In this document: positions 9,281 through 18,136 of the stretch, in pieces
How positions within the stretch are numbered: position 1 is the stretch's first letter
Layout of the letters: the number at the start of each line of letters is the position of its first letter
Source: Paramagnetospirillum kuznetsovii
GTDB lineage: Bacteria > Pseudomonadota > Alphaproteobacteria > Rhodospirillales > Magnetospirillaceae
DNA: 64,000 nucleotides
Direction of reading: 5' to 3'
Assembly (NCBI RefSeq): GCF_003284725.1
Contig: NZ_PGTO01000006.1
Location: forward strand, 151,320 to 215,319
The notes under the pieces: generated by a model
What the model was told of the DNA's origin: nothing
Seen by the model: the letters and a program-made list of their open reading frames with translations, nothing else
Databases searched by the model: none
Position numbers and translations under genes: made by a program

Positions 9281-10372
9281 TCAGTCCCGTCGCGAACGAT
9301 GACCGAACCGGGCGAAAACGCCCCGCATGAAGATCGCGCAGTCCAAGACATCCGATCCCGGACCCAGGCCCCGGATACGGGCGCGATCAACGATGCGCGA
9401 CACCAGTTCCGGGTCGGCGCGCAGTCCGAACAACCGTCCGAATACCGTGCTGCCGATACTGTCGTGGGCGATCATCAGCATGACCGCCAGTTGATCCTTT
9501 CGCAGGCCCAACCCTTCCACCAAGGTGGCGGCGGGAATCCCGCCGACGCCGCGCAGCACGTCGCCGATCTTGACGATCTGATCGGCATTGGGCAGGGCGG
9601 CGCGAACCTCGGGGTCCAGCAGAACCTGATTGAAGGCCTCGGTGCGCAGGCGCATATGATCGGGACTGAGAATTTCATCCAGCGAGGCGGTCCTGGGATC
9701 GACCGGCGAGGATGACACGGTGGGCTGCGTCGCCATGGGCGCCACCGCAAGCATGGGGGGCGGGGCCATGCCGGCGGTGCCGACCGCGACCTCGGGCCGC
9801 ATGACCGGCGCGTCGGGATCGGCGATCAGGCGGGCAAGGGCTTCCGGCTCGCGGGCGTCAAGCAGCTTGGCGCCGACCCGGCGAACCAGAGCGGGCGCCA
9901 TTTCCGCATAGGCCGGGACCAGTGGCACCTGCCATTCGTGCAAAAGATAGGCCTTGATGGCGTCGTAGAGTTCGTCCGCCTCGCTGCGCGGCGGCGCCTG
10001 AACCGGTTCCGGCTTGGCGGCGGGCAGGATGGCGCGGCGGAAATAACGCTTGGCGGCGGTGCGCACCACCATGGCGATGACCTCGGACAGGGTGCGACCG
10101 CATGACAGCGGCACATTGTCCTCGGTCACCGGGCGGCGCCGTTCGTCCACGACAACATAGCGGAAGCGGGCGCGTTCGCGGCGGAAGATCTCGAAGCAGC
10201 GGGTCAGCAGGCCCAGGTCGTCGAGCGTGCGGTCATAGGCTTGGTCGCGCGGCAGTGCCTTCAGCTCCGGCAGGAACTGACCGAGGATATCGACGACCGG
10301 GCCCTGAAGGGTGCCGTTGATCCGAAAGACCGCCGTGGCGGTATCGGTCATGGTATTGGCACTTGCTCCCAC
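9281..10372 (-). CDS. Unrecognised protein, paralogue B of a tandem pair
   Basis: 363 aa from GTG 10372, preceded by AAAGGAG at 8 nt; ATG 10351 is a weaker alternative. Same architecture as the gene at 7961-9208: an N-terminal domain (INGTLQGPV, ALPRDQAYDRTLDDLGLLTRCF, SCGRTLSEVIAMVVRTAAKRYFRR), a WQVPLVPAYAEMAPALVRRVG block, a proline/alanine linker, and a C-terminal helical domain (LDPEVRAALPNADQIVKIGDVLRGVGG). The conserved R-rich CGRxLxxVxAMVVRTxAKRxFR block is the most constrained segment. The 72-bp gap between the two genes suggests one transcript. Function unknown. Confidence 0.75.
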   Translation of the reverse strand: MGASANTMTDTATAVFRINGTLQGPVVDILGQFLPELKALPRDQAYDRTLDDLGLLTRCFEIFRRERARFRYVVVDERRRPVTEDNVPLSCGRTLSEVIAMVVRTAAKRYFRRAILPAAKPEPVQAPPRSEADELYDAIKAYLLHEWQVPLVPAYAEMAPALVRRVGAKLLDAREPEALARLIADPDAPVMRPEVAVGTAGMAPPPMLAVAPMATQPTVSSSPVDPRTASLDEILSPDHMRLRTEAFNQVLLDPEVRAALPNADQIVKIGDVLRGVGGIPAATLVEGLGLRKDQLAVMLMIAHDSIGSTVFGRLFGLRADPELVSRIVDRARIRGLGPGSDVLDCAIFMRGVFARFGHRSRRD

Positions 10373-10514
10373 GACCGGCTCCTTTCAGGCTGAGATGAAT
10401 AGCTGCTCATATACCAATACCCCAAGAACCCTAGGGTCTGGTAGGTCTATTGGCATAATATGCGAAGTTGCACGGAGTTACTGTGATCGCCCTCACACAA
10501 CGCGGACTATTTTG

Positions 10515-11318
10515 CTATTCGTAGGGCGGGCAATGCCTTCCCGCGGGCGAAGTGGTGAATATCTCGCAACCAGTGGCGGTGACGCCGATCGAGTGCTCGA
10601 ACTGCGCCGACAGGGACTTATCCTTGGTCACGGCGGTCCAGCCATCGGCCAATATCTTTGTTTCGGCACGTCCGGCATTGATCATGGGCTCGATGGTGAA
10701 GAACATGCCTTCCTCCAAGACCACGCCATGGCCCGGGCGGCCGAAATGCATGACGTTGGGGGGCTCGTGAAACACGCGGCCCAATCCATGGCCGCAGAAG
10801 TCGCGGACCACCGAGAAGCGGTGCTTTTCCACGAAGGTTTGGATGACATGGCCGATATCGCCCAAGGTGGCGCCCGGCTTGACCACCTCGATGGAGCGCA
10901 TCAGGGCCTCGTAGGTGATCTCGACCAGCTTGCGGGCCTTCACGCCGACCTTGCCCACATAGTACATGCGCGAGGAATCGCCGTGCCAGCCGTCCAGGAT
11001 GGGGGTGACGTCGATATTGAGGATGTCGCCGTCCTCCAGGCGCTTGTCGCCGGGAATGCCGTGGCAGACCACATGGTTGACCGAAGTGCAGATGGATTTC
11101 GGATAGCCGCGATAGTTCATGGGCGCGTTGACGGCGCCGCGCGCGCTGATGAACTCGGCGCATAGCCTGTCGATTTCGGCGGTGGTCACGCCCGGCACCA
11201 CATGGGGGGCGATGAAATCCAATGCCTCGGCGGCTAATCTGCCCGCGCGGCGCATGCCGTCGAAATCGGCGGGGCCATGCAGGCGAATACCCGAGTTGTC
11301 CTGATCGTCCCGTTCCAT
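10515..11318 (-). CDS. map: Methionine aminopeptidase, type I
   Basis: 267 aa starting at MERDDQDNSGIRLHG (ATG 11318); the longer open frame upstream overlaps sfsA and is not protein-like. It removes the initiator methionine from nascent proteins. Metal and catalytic residues are present: the His in SVNHVVCHGIP, Asp residues in NIDVTPILDGWHGDSSRMYYVG, His in GHGLGRVFHEPPNV, Glu in TIEPMI and Glu in AQFEHSIGVT. Downstream of sfsA on the same strand by 32 bp. Confidence 0.94.
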   Translation of the reverse strand: MERDDQDNSGIRLHGPADFDGMRRAGRLAAEALDFIAPHVVPGVTTAEIDRLCAEFISARGAVNAPMNYRGYPKSICTSVNHVVCHGIPGDKRLEDGDILNIDVTPILDGWHGDSSRMYYVGKVGVKARKLVEITYEALMRSIEVVKPGATLGDIGHVIQTFVEKHRFSVVRDFCGHGLGRVFHEPPNVMHFGRPGHGVVLEEGMFFTIEPMINAGRAETKILADGWTAVTKDKSLSAQFEHSIGVTATGCEIFTTSPAGRHCPPYE

Positions 11319-11350
11319 GCGATCCTTCACGTTCCTGTCACCGCGTCCGA

Positions 11351-12049
11351 TCAGACGCTTAAGGGCAAGGTGCCGCCAATCTCGATGCCACCCTGCGACA
11401 AATGGCAGATATAGCAGATCGCCTCGACGCCGTCCCGCATGGACTGGGCCAGGGCGTTCGCATAGGTGGGGTCGATGTCGGCGGCCGGGCGAAAGCCGAC
11501 GCAATCGGCCCGCTGGACCAGATAAACCATCACGGCGCGCTCACCGGCGGCGACGCGGTCACGCAGTTCCGCCAAATGCTTGGTGCCCCGGACGGTGACG
11601 GCATCGGGGAATTCCGCCCAGTCGCCCCGCTTGAGGTGCACGTTCTTCACTTCCACCCAACATTTGGGGCGCGACGGCGATTCCAGCAACAGGTCGATGC
11701 GCGAATTGACGCCGTATTTCACTTCGCGGCGGATGGAATCGTAGCCCGTCAGTTCCGGGATCAAGCCGTCGCGGACGGCCTCGGCGACGATCAGGTTGGG
11801 ATGCGCCGTATTGACGCCGACCAGGTGACCATCGACCACCACCATCTCCCAATTCCATTTCAGCTTGCGCTCGGGATTGGAGGCGGGCGATAGCCAGACC
11901 TCCATGCCGGGGCTGGCGGTGCCCAGCATGGCGCCGGAATTGGCCACATGGACGGTGACGTCCTCGCCGGTATCGAGACGGACATCGGCCAGGAAGCGCT
12001 TGTAGCGCTTGATCAGGGTGGCGTGGACCAGCGGCGCGGCGAAGCGCAT
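11351..12049 (-). CDS. sfsA: SfsA family protein (sugar fermentation stimulation)
   Basis: 232 aa from ATG 12049; its ATG overlaps the stop of the upstream methyltransferase (TGATG). It contains the family signature blocks LIKRYKRFLADV, VHVANSGAMLG, VGVNTAHPN, YDSIRREVKYGVNSRIDLLL and CWVEVKNVHL, and FPDAVTVRGTKHLAEL. The E-V-K-N core resembles a PD-(D/E)xK nuclease-like fold. E. coli SfsA was named for maltose metabolism effects; its molecular role is unsettled. Confidence 0.92.
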   Translation of the reverse strand: MRFAAPLVHATLIKRYKRFLADVRLDTGEDVTVHVANSGAMLGTASPGMEVWLSPASNPERKLKWNWEMVVVDGHLVGVNTAHPNLIVAEAVRDGLIPELTGYDSIRREVKYGVNSRIDLLLESPSRPKCWVEVKNVHLKRGDWAEFPDAVTVRGTKHLAELRDRVAAGERAVMVYLVQRADCVGFRPAADIDPTYANALAQSMRDGVEAICYICHLSQGGIEIGGTLPLSV

Positions 12050-12984
12050 CAGGACTTGTCGGCGAGGCAATGATCGCCGAAGGCCAATCCGCCGCCCCAG
12101 CCGCCTCCGATGGCGCCGCCGCCCAGGATGTCGGACAGATGATGCGAGGCGGTGCCGGGATTGGCGGGTTTGGGCAGATCGGGGTGCGGCGACCAGCCCG
12201 TCATGGTCATGACCTGGAAGGTGGCGGGCAGGCGACCGTCCGGCCCGGAGAATTGGCTTTGATAGGCGGCGATGGCGTGCAGCAGGGTGGCCCGCCGGGT
12301 GAGGGATTTGCGCTGCTCGGCCACCGCGTTGCCCTCTCCCATGCCGCGCAGGTCGGCCAGCAGCCGCATGGGATCGGCATAGGTCACCGGAATGGAATCG
12401 CAATCGACCACCGGCAAGGCGAAACCCGCCCGCTGCAGCAAGCCGCCCAGATCCTTGACGTCGGCGAAGGGGGCGACGCGGGGGGTGACGCCACCTTCCT
12501 CGGCCAGTTCGGCCTCCATCAGCGCCTGGCGCAGCTCCGCCAGGGTACCGGCGCCGAACATGGCGGCCAGGAACAGTCCGTCGGGCTTCAGGATGCGTCG
12601 GACCTGGATCAGGGTGCCGGGCAGATCGTTGACCCAATGCAGCGACAGATTGGAGAGCACCAGATCGAAGCTGGCGGGCGCGAAGGGCAGCCATTCGTCG
12701 TCGGCGGCGACGGTCGGATGACCGTTGGCGGCGGCACGGGCCGCCATGCGCGGCGACAGGTCGCATTGCACCAGGGTCTCGATTCCGCCGCGACCTCTCA
12801 GGGTATCGGCCATTTCCCCGGTATGGCAGCCCAGGTCGAGGGCGACCGGAAAGCGCCGCGTCACGTCGTCAAGGCGATCAGCCAGCCGTTCGGCCACCTC
12901 CCGGACGAGAAAGTCGTGGGCGGCGAAACTGTCGGCGGCGCGGTCTCGGTGCTTGCGCACCAGCGAACGATCGAAGATTTTCAT
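12049..12984 (-). CDS. SAM-dependent methyltransferase, NDUFAF5/BioC-like
   Basis: 311 aa from ATG 12984 (KIFDRSLVRKHRDRAA is the usual family start; ATG 13002 is possible). Class I methyltransferase motifs: ALDLGCHTGEMADTL (SAM binding), VQCDLSPRMA, FDLVLSNLSLHWVNDLPG, and ILKPDGLFLAAMFG. The opening FDR..VRxHRDRAA matches alphaproteobacterial homologues of NDUFAF5, a complex I assembly hydroxylase/methyltransferase-like factor. The C-terminus (GGGAIGGGWGGGLAFGDHCLADKS) is glycine rich. Translationally coupled to sfsA. Confidence 0.8.
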   Translation of the reverse strand: MKIFDRSLVRKHRDRAADSFAAHDFLVREVAERLADRLDDVTRRFPVALDLGCHTGEMADTLRGRGGIETLVQCDLSPRMAARAAANGHPTVAADDEWLPFAPASFDLVLSNLSLHWVNDLPGTLIQVRRILKPDGLFLAAMFGAGTLAELRQALMEAELAEEGGVTPRVAPFADVKDLGGLLQRAGFALPVVDCDSIPVTYADPMRLLADLRGMGEGNAVAEQRKSLTRRATLLHAIAAYQSQFSGPDGRLPATFQVMTMTGWSPHPDLPKPANPGTASHHLSDILGGGAIGGGWGGGLAFGDHCLADKS

Positions 12985-13031
12985 GGACGGGATATATGAC
13001 ATATACGAAGGGTTAGGGGGAAGCGGAGAAG

Positions 13032-13760
13032 ATGCCGGTCAGACTCGCGCGATTCATGATTGACGCTCTGTTGCCGCCGCTCTGCCTGTCCTGTCATGCC
13101 CAGGTCGGCGAGCCGGGAACCCTGTGCCCCGCCTGCTGGTCCAAGCTCGTCTTCGTGGCGCCGCCGTTTTGCGCCTGCTGCGGCCTTCCCTTCGAGTTCG
13201 ACATGGGCGCCGACGCCCTGTGCGGCGCCTGTCTCGGCGATCCGCCCCGGTTCGGCCGGGCGCGGGCGGTGTTTCGCTATGACGACGCGTCACGGGTGCT
13301 GATCCTGCGGCTGAAGCACGGCGACCGGCTGGAAGGCGTTCCCGCCTTCGCCCGTTGGATGGCGCGCGCCGGCGGTGACATCCTGGCCGAGGCCGATCTG
13401 CTGGTGCCGGTGCCGCTGCATCGCTGGCGGCTGTTGTCACGGCGCTATAATCAAGCGGCGCTGCTGGTCAATGCCCTGGCGCGGCAAAGCGGCGTGACGG
13501 CCATTCCCGATCTGCTGGAGCGGCGGCGGCGGACTCCGCCCCAGGGCCACCTAAACCGAGCCGGGCGCGTCAAGAACGTGGCAGGCGCCTTCTCGCTCGC
13601 CGAGCGGCATAAGCCGACCCTCCAAGGCAAGCGGGTGGTGCTGATCGACGACGTTCTGACCAGCGGCGCCACCGTCGGCGAATGCGCCAAGGTTCTGCTG
13701 CGGGAGGGAGCGGCGGCGGTGGACGTACTGACCCTGGGACGGGTGATCCGGGTGGAGTGA
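13032..13760 (+). CDS. comF: ComF family phosphoribosyltransferase-like protein
   Basis: 242 aa. The N-terminus has four CxxC zinc pairs (CLSCH, CPACW, CACCG, CGAC) and the C-terminus a PRTase signature VVLIDDVLTSGATVGECAK; LLVPVPLHRWRLLSRRYNQA and RRTPPQGHLNRAGRVKNVAGAF are typical of ComF/GntX. In naturally competent bacteria ComF acts late in DNA uptake; in others the role is open. Divergent from the methyltransferase gene by ~47 bp. Confidence 0.9.
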   Translation: MPVRLARFMIDALLPPLCLSCHAQVGEPGTLCPACWSKLVFVAPPFCACCGLPFEFDMGADALCGACLGDPPRFGRARAVFRYDDASRVLILRLKHGDRLEGVPAFARWMARAGGDILAEADLLVPVPLHRWRLLSRRYNQAALLVNALARQSGVTAIPDLLERRRRTPPQGHLNRAGRVKNVAGAFSLAERHKPTLQGKRVVLIDDVLTSGATVGECAKVLLREGAAAVDVLTLGRVIRVE

Positions 13761-13809
13761 GCCGCTCGCCTGCGCTATATAGGTGGCAATGACATGGATG
13801 GAGCCCGAG

Positions 13810-14073
13810 ATGGCCGAGATCGAGATCTACACCACCGAAATCTGCCCCTATTGCGTCCGCGCCAAGAAGCTGTTCGACAAGAAGGGCGCGGCCTATACCG
13901 AGATCGACGTCACCACCGACGACGGTTTGCGGCAATATATGACCAACCGGGCAGGCGGCAAGCGCTCGGTGCCGCAGATCTTCATCGGCGGAATCCATGT
14001 GGGCGGCTGCGACGATCTGTACGATCTCGACCGGGCCGGCAAGCTTGATCCCATGCTGGCGGGCGGAGCGTGA
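13810..14073 (+). CDS. grxC: Glutaredoxin 3
   Basis: 87 aa from ATG 13810 (MAEIEIYTTE); upstream in-frame ATGs would add an untypical tail. Dithiol active site CPYC, cis-proline loop SVPQIFIGG and GGCDDLYDLD are all present. It reduces disulfides with glutathione. The stop overlaps the GTG start of the nitrilase-family gene. Confidence 0.95.
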   Translation: MAEIEIYTTEICPYCVRAKKLFDKKGAAYTEIDVTTDDGLRQYMTNRAGGKRSVPQIFIGGIHVGGCDDLYDLDRAGKLDPMLAGGA

Positions 14074-14903
14074 GGGCCTTCAAGGCGGCCTGCCTTCAGG
14101 TCAACGCCTCCAACGATCTGACGGCCAATTGCGAAGCGGCCGCCAAGCATGCGGTTGACGCCCGCGCCGCCGGGGCCGATTTGATCCTGATGCCGGAAAA
14201 CGTCGCCATGATGGAGTGGGGACGCTCCAACATCGTGCTCAAGGCCATGCCGGAAGACGACCATCTGGCGCTGAAATTCTTCCGCGACTTGGCCCGCGAG
14301 ATCGGCGTCTGGCTGCATATCGGCAGCCTGCATGTGCTGGTCGATAACGGCATGGTCGCCAATCGCAGCTTCGTGATCCAGCCCACCGGCGACATCGTGG
14401 CGCGCTACGACAAGATCCATATGTTCGACGTGGATCTTGGCCTGGGCGAGGTCTATCGGGAATCCGCCACCTTCACGCCCGGCGACCAGGCGGTCAGCGT
14501 CTCCTTGCCCTGGGGGCGGCTGGGCCTGTCGGTCTGCTATGACCTGCGCTTTCCCCATCTCTATCGGGCGCTGGCCAAGTCGGGCTGCGACTTCCTGGCG
14601 GTGCCCGCCGCCTTTACCCGCACCACCGGTAAGGCTCACTGGCACGTCTTGCTGCGGGCGCGGGCCATCGAGACCGGCTGCTATGTCTTCGCCCCCGCCC
14701 AATGCGGCGAGCATGTCAATGACCGCCAGACCTACGGCCACGCCCTGATCGTCAGCCCTTGGGGTGAAATCCTGGCCGACGCGCTGGAACAGCCGGGCTG
14801 GGTCATGGCCGATATCGATCCGCGCAAGGTGGAAGACGCCCGCAAGAAGATCCCTTGTCTCGACCATGACCGCCCATTCGGCATGCCGAAGCGGGAATAT
14901 TAG
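14070..14903 (+). CDS. Carbon-nitrogen hydrolase (Nit/omega-amidase type)
   Basis: 277 aa from GTG 14070. The nitrilase catalytic triad is visible: Glu in LILMPENVAMM, Lys in ARYDKIHMFDVDL, Cys in GLSVCYDLRFPHLYR. The segment YDKIHMFDVDL and the C-terminal IPCLDHDRP match the Nit1/Nit2-like branch that hydrolyses deaminated glutathione or alpha-keto acid amides. The overlap with grxC fits a glutathione-linked repair role, which is an inference from context. Confidence 0.88.
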   Translation: MRAFKAACLQVNASNDLTANCEAAAKHAVDARAAGADLILMPENVAMMEWGRSNIVLKAMPEDDHLALKFFRDLAREIGVWLHIGSLHVLVDNGMVANRSFVIQPTGDIVARYDKIHMFDVDLGLGEVYRESATFTPGDQAVSVSLPWGRLGLSVCYDLRFPHLYRALAKSGCDFLAVPAAFTRTTGKAHWHVLLRARAIETGCYVFAPAQCGEHVNDRQTYGHALIVSPWGEILADALEQPGWVMADIDPRKVEDARKKIPCLDHDRPFGMPKREY

Positions 14904-14970
14904 GCTGTATCGACATTCAGGGGATTCGGCTGATTTCTGGCAGGAACATCTGTCTCGTCGGAATTTTATA

Positions 14971-15058
14971 GCCACAGATGAACACAGATACACACAGATG
15001 AATTGAGAGATTTCCTTATCTGTGTCCCGCGCAGCGGGTATCTGTGTGCATCTGTGGC
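14971..15058. repeat. CACAGATG-type intergenic repeat with inverted ends
   Basis: GCCACAGATG at 14971-14980 is inverted at 15049-15058 (CATCTGTGGC); in between, ACACAGAT and ATCTGTGT units repeat on each side of a small GC hairpin (CCCGCGCAGCGGG). Such CACAGATG arrays are common intergenic debris in proteobacteria. It lies between convergent genes. Confidence 0.65.
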
Positions 15059-15095
15059 CCAATGTCCCTTCTATCCACTTGAATATCGATTGGCC

Positions 15096-15626
15096 CTAGG
15101 GCAGCGCCACCGGCCCCGGTCCGTTGACGGCGCAGAGGCGTTGGACCACCTTGTGGCCGCCCACGATGCCGTCTTCATAGGCGACGACGTTCAATTCCGC
15201 CGTCAGCCGCAACAATTCGCCACGGCCCAGCAGGTGGTCGGGATTGCGCGGACGGCCGAAGGCCTCGTTGCCCAGGGCGAAGGTCTCGTAGATCAGGACC
15301 CCGTCGGTCTCCAAGCTGTCCACCAGCAACGGGAACAGCGGCCGCCACAGATAATTGGTCACCACCACGCAGGCGAAGCGGCGGCCCATGAGTGGCCAGG
15401 GCGAGCCGTCCTCCAGATCGGCGGCGATGCGTTCGGCACCTTGGGCCATGGCGGCTTGCGAGATATCCTTATCCATGGCGACCACCGGATGGCCAAGGTC
15501 GAGGAACAGCCGGGAATGACGCCCGCCGCCGCAGGCTACATCCAGCACGCATCCCCCTGCCTTGACCAGCGGCGCGAACCGCGCGACCCAGGGAGATGAA
15601 TCGGTCTTGAGGGGATCGGCGCCCAT
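15096..15626 (-). CDS. Small class I methyltransferase (TehB-like)
   Basis: 176 aa from ATG 15626; the longer open frame upstream is antisense to DUF1178. SAM-binding GGCVLDVACGGGRHSRLFLDLGHPVVAMDKD is clear; VVVTNYLWRPLFPLLVDSLETDGVLIYETFALG follows, as in TehB-type enzymes. TehB methylates tellurite/selenite in some species, but this short form's substrate is unknown. Confidence 0.85.
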   Translation of the reverse strand: MGADPLKTDSSPWVARFAPLVKAGGCVLDVACGGGRHSRLFLDLGHPVVAMDKDISQAAMAQGAERIAADLEDGSPWPLMGRRFACVVVTNYLWRPLFPLLVDSLETDGVLIYETFALGNEAFGRPRNPDHLLGRGELLRLTAELNVVAYEDGIVGGHKVVQRLCAVNGPGPVALP

Positions 15627-15692
15627 GTTGTTCTGTGCTCCACCAAGGACTGGCCGTATAGTGGCCAAAGGGACAACGGGAAATTTCAGCCG

Positions 15693-16106
15693 ATGATTCT
15701 GTTCGAACTGCGCTGCTCCGGCCAGCATCAATTCGAGGCGTGGTTCAAGGATGGCGCCGCCTATGACTCGCTGGCGGCGGCGGGCCAACTCAATTGCCCG
15801 GTCTGCGGCGATGCCAGGATCGAAAAGGCGCTCATGGCGCCGCGCCTTGCCAAGGGGCGCGGCGATGCGCTCGACGTCAAGGAAGCCATGGGCGAGGTGC
15901 GCAAGGTGCTCACCGCGTTCAAGCGCCAAGTGAAGGAAAGCTGCGACTATGTGGGCGAGCGCTTTCCCGAGGAAGCGCGCAAGATCCACTACGGCGATTC
16001 CGAAGCGCGGCCCATCTATGGCGAGGCCACGCCCCAGGAGGCGCAAGACCTCGAGGAAGAAGGCGTCGCCGTCCAGCGCATTCCATGGGTGAGCGAGGGG
16101 AATTAG
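15693..16106 (+). CDS. DUF1178 family protein
   Basis: 137 aa. It opens with MILFELRCSGQHQFEAWFKDG, followed by CPVCGDARIEKALMAPRL, a two-cysteine zinc-ribbon-like knuckle (with C8 upstream), then a helical C-terminus with EEARKIHYGDSEARPIYGEATPQEAQDLEEEGV. This is the DUF1178 pattern, common in alpha- and betaproteobacteria; function unknown. Its stop overlaps convergently with the kinase gene's stop. Confidence 0.9.
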   Translation: MILFELRCSGQHQFEAWFKDGAAYDSLAAAGQLNCPVCGDARIEKALMAPRLAKGRGDALDVKEAMGEVRKVLTAFKRQVKESCDYVGERFPEEARKIHYGDSEARPIYGEATPQEAQDLEEEGVAVQRIPWVSEGN

Positions 16107-18067
16107 GCGGGAACGAACACGCAGCTTGGCGGAAACCGGATGATGACGGTGGTTCCCTGGCCGGGGGCGGTGTCCAGGTCCAGGGCGCCGCCATGCAGCT
16201 CCATCAATGACTTGGCCAGCGGCAGTCCCAGTCCGACGCCTTCGAACCGGCGATCGAGGCCGCTTTCCACTTGGCCGAATGGCGCCAAGGCCACGGCAAT
16301 ATCGGCCTCGCTCATGCCGATGCCGGTATCGCTCACCATGAAGGCCATACCACCGTCGGCTTCCAGACGGGCGGACAGAGTGACACTGCCACGCGACAGA
16401 GTGAATTTCACCGCGTTGGCCAGCAGGTTCAACAGCACCTGCTTGACGCGTCTGACATCCACCCGAAGGAGCGGCAGACCTTCTGGAATGGAGGAGATCA
16501 AGCGAACCGAGTTCTGTTCGGCGCGGGTGGTGACCAGCCGCAGCGAGGATTCCGCCAGGGTGGTCGGCGCGACATCTTCCACCGACAGGGCGAAGGCGCC
16601 GATCTCGATGCGCGAGATGTCCAAGATATCGTTGATCATGGCCAGAAGATGCAGGCCGGCCGAATTTATGTCCTGACCATAGGTGCGGTACTGCTCTCCG
16701 ACCGGGCCGAATAATTCGCGGCCGATGATCTCGGAAAACCCGATGATGGCATTGAGCGGCGTGCGCAATTCATGGCTCATGGCCGCCAGGAATTCGCTCT
16801 TGGACCGGTTGGCGGATTCCGCCAGGGCCGTCGCCTCGCGCAATTTATCCTCGGTCAGGTGGCGATGGGTCACCTCGTGGGCGATGACCATCAGACAGGG
16901 GATGTCGCCTTTTTCAACCGGATAGGGGGTGATGGTCATCTCGTACCAGCGTCCGTGGGATTCATCCTCGAAATGGATGGCGCGCGCTTCCACCAGTGCT
17001 TGCTGGGCATAGGACGCACGGCTGGCCCTCACCTCGGTCGGCATCAGAGCATAGATGTTCTCGCCGATCAGAGATTGCTTCGTTCGCCGGTAGGCGGTGG
17101 CGCCACCCTCGTTGAGGTCGATGATGGTTCCGTCCAAGGTGAATAGGAAGGTGATCAGTCCGGGGGCGTCCAGCATGGTGCGCGCCATGGTCATGGCGGC
17201 GCGCAAGGATTGTTCCGCCTGATGCCTGCCGGTGACGTTGGTGAAGGTGCTGATGAAGCCGCGCCCTGGGATGGGGTTGCCGCGCACCTCCACCACGGTG
17301 CCATCCGGCCGCACGCGGTCGAAGGAATGCGGCTGCATGCGGCGGGCGAGTTCAACTCTCTCGCGGGCCAATTCCTGGGGATTGCCGGGGCCGTATTCGC
17401 CGCGCTGGGCGTTGTACAACATGAAATCCTCGAACGGCTTGCCCGGAACGTTGAATTCCGGCGGAACCTGGGTCAGTTCGAAGAAACCGTCATTGGCGAC
17501 CACGAGTTTCAAATCGTTGTCGAACACGCTGGCGCCTTGCGGCATGTGGCGGACGGTGGCTTCCAGCATTTCGGCGTAGGCCCGGTGGCGTTCCTCGCTT
17601 TGTTGCAGGGCGCGGGTGCGCCGCTCGACCATTTGATCCAGCCGTTCGTTGGATTCGCGCAGATTGTCGGTGACTTGATGGGCGACGGTGATGTCGGTAT
17701 AGCTGGTGACGAAACCGCCGCCGGGCAGGGGATTGCCGATGATTTCGATGATCCGCCCATCGGGTCGGGTCCGTTCGGTGCGATGATGCTTGAACAGCCT
17801 GGCGCGGCTGACCCGCTCGGCGACCAGGGCTTCGGGATCACCGGGGCCGTATTCACCAAGCTCGGCGTTGTAGCGCATGATGTCCTCGAATGCGGCCCCC
17901 CTGCGCAGTAGGTGGGGCGGCAGGTGGAACATCTCGGCGAAACGTCCGTTCCACAGCACAAGACGTAAATTCTGATCGAATACCGAGATGGCCTGTTCCA
18001 AATGGTCGAGAACGCCCTGCATCACGGCGATGTCGATCGGCGTCTCGTTCCGGTGGTCCAGGGTCAT
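16103..18067 (-). CDS. Sensor histidine kinase with three PAS domains
   Basis: 654 aa; ATG 18067 with GGAG 6-7 nt upstream. Layout: PAS 1 (~15-125) and PAS 2 (~165-275) are near repeats of each other (each with ..YGPG.P..L..ERV..AR.., RPDG...E..GNP.PG.GF), joined by a coiled coil; PAS 3 (~290-400) follows; HisKA (~420-490) with phospho-His in FLAAMSHELRTPLNAIIGFSE; HATPase with NAVKF, DTGIGMSE and GVGLGLPL. No membrane segment, so cytosolic. No response regulator is adjacent, so it is an orphan kinase; the neighbours are redox and c-di-GMP proteins. Confidence 0.92.
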   Translation of the reverse strand: MTLDHRNETPIDIAVMQGVLDHLEQAISVFDQNLRLVLWNGRFAEMFHLPPHLLRRGAAFEDIMRYNAELGEYGPGDPEALVAERVSRARLFKHHRTERTRPDGRIIEIIGNPLPGGGFVTSYTDITVAHQVTDNLRESNERLDQMVERRTRALQQSEERHRAYAEMLEATVRHMPQGASVFDNDLKLVVANDGFFELTQVPPEFNVPGKPFEDFMLYNAQRGEYGPGNPQELARERVELARRMQPHSFDRVRPDGTVVEVRGNPIPGRGFISTFTNVTGRHQAEQSLRAAMTMARTMLDAPGLITFLFTLDGTIIDLNEGGATAYRRTKQSLIGENIYALMPTEVRASRASYAQQALVEARAIHFEDESHGRWYEMTITPYPVEKGDIPCLMVIAHEVTHRHLTEDKLREATALAESANRSKSEFLAAMSHELRTPLNAIIGFSEIIGRELFGPVGEQYRTYGQDINSAGLHLLAMINDILDISRIEIGAFALSVEDVAPTTLAESSLRLVTTRAEQNSVRLISSIPEGLPLLRVDVRRVKQVLLNLLANAVKFTLSRGSVTLSARLEADGGMAFMVSDTGIGMSEADIAVALAPFGQVESGLDRRFEGVGLGLPLAKSLMELHGGALDLDTAPGQGTTVIIRFPPSCVFVPA

Positions 18068-18136
18068 TCTTGCTCCTAGGGATCTTCTTTCCTCCCGCGG
18101 CTCGAACGGGGAGGAGGTACCGAGTGGCGATGCTGC

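Noticed and set aside
11319..11504. N-terminal extension of methionine aminopeptidase
   Set aside because: The extra 62 codons overlap sfsA in another frame and are Arg-rich shadow sequence; ATG 11318 gives the normal length.
14971..15058. Repeated CACAGATG units as a possible CRISPR array
   Set aside because: Units are short, irregular and inverted rather than regularly spaced direct repeats with unique spacers; no cas genes nearby.
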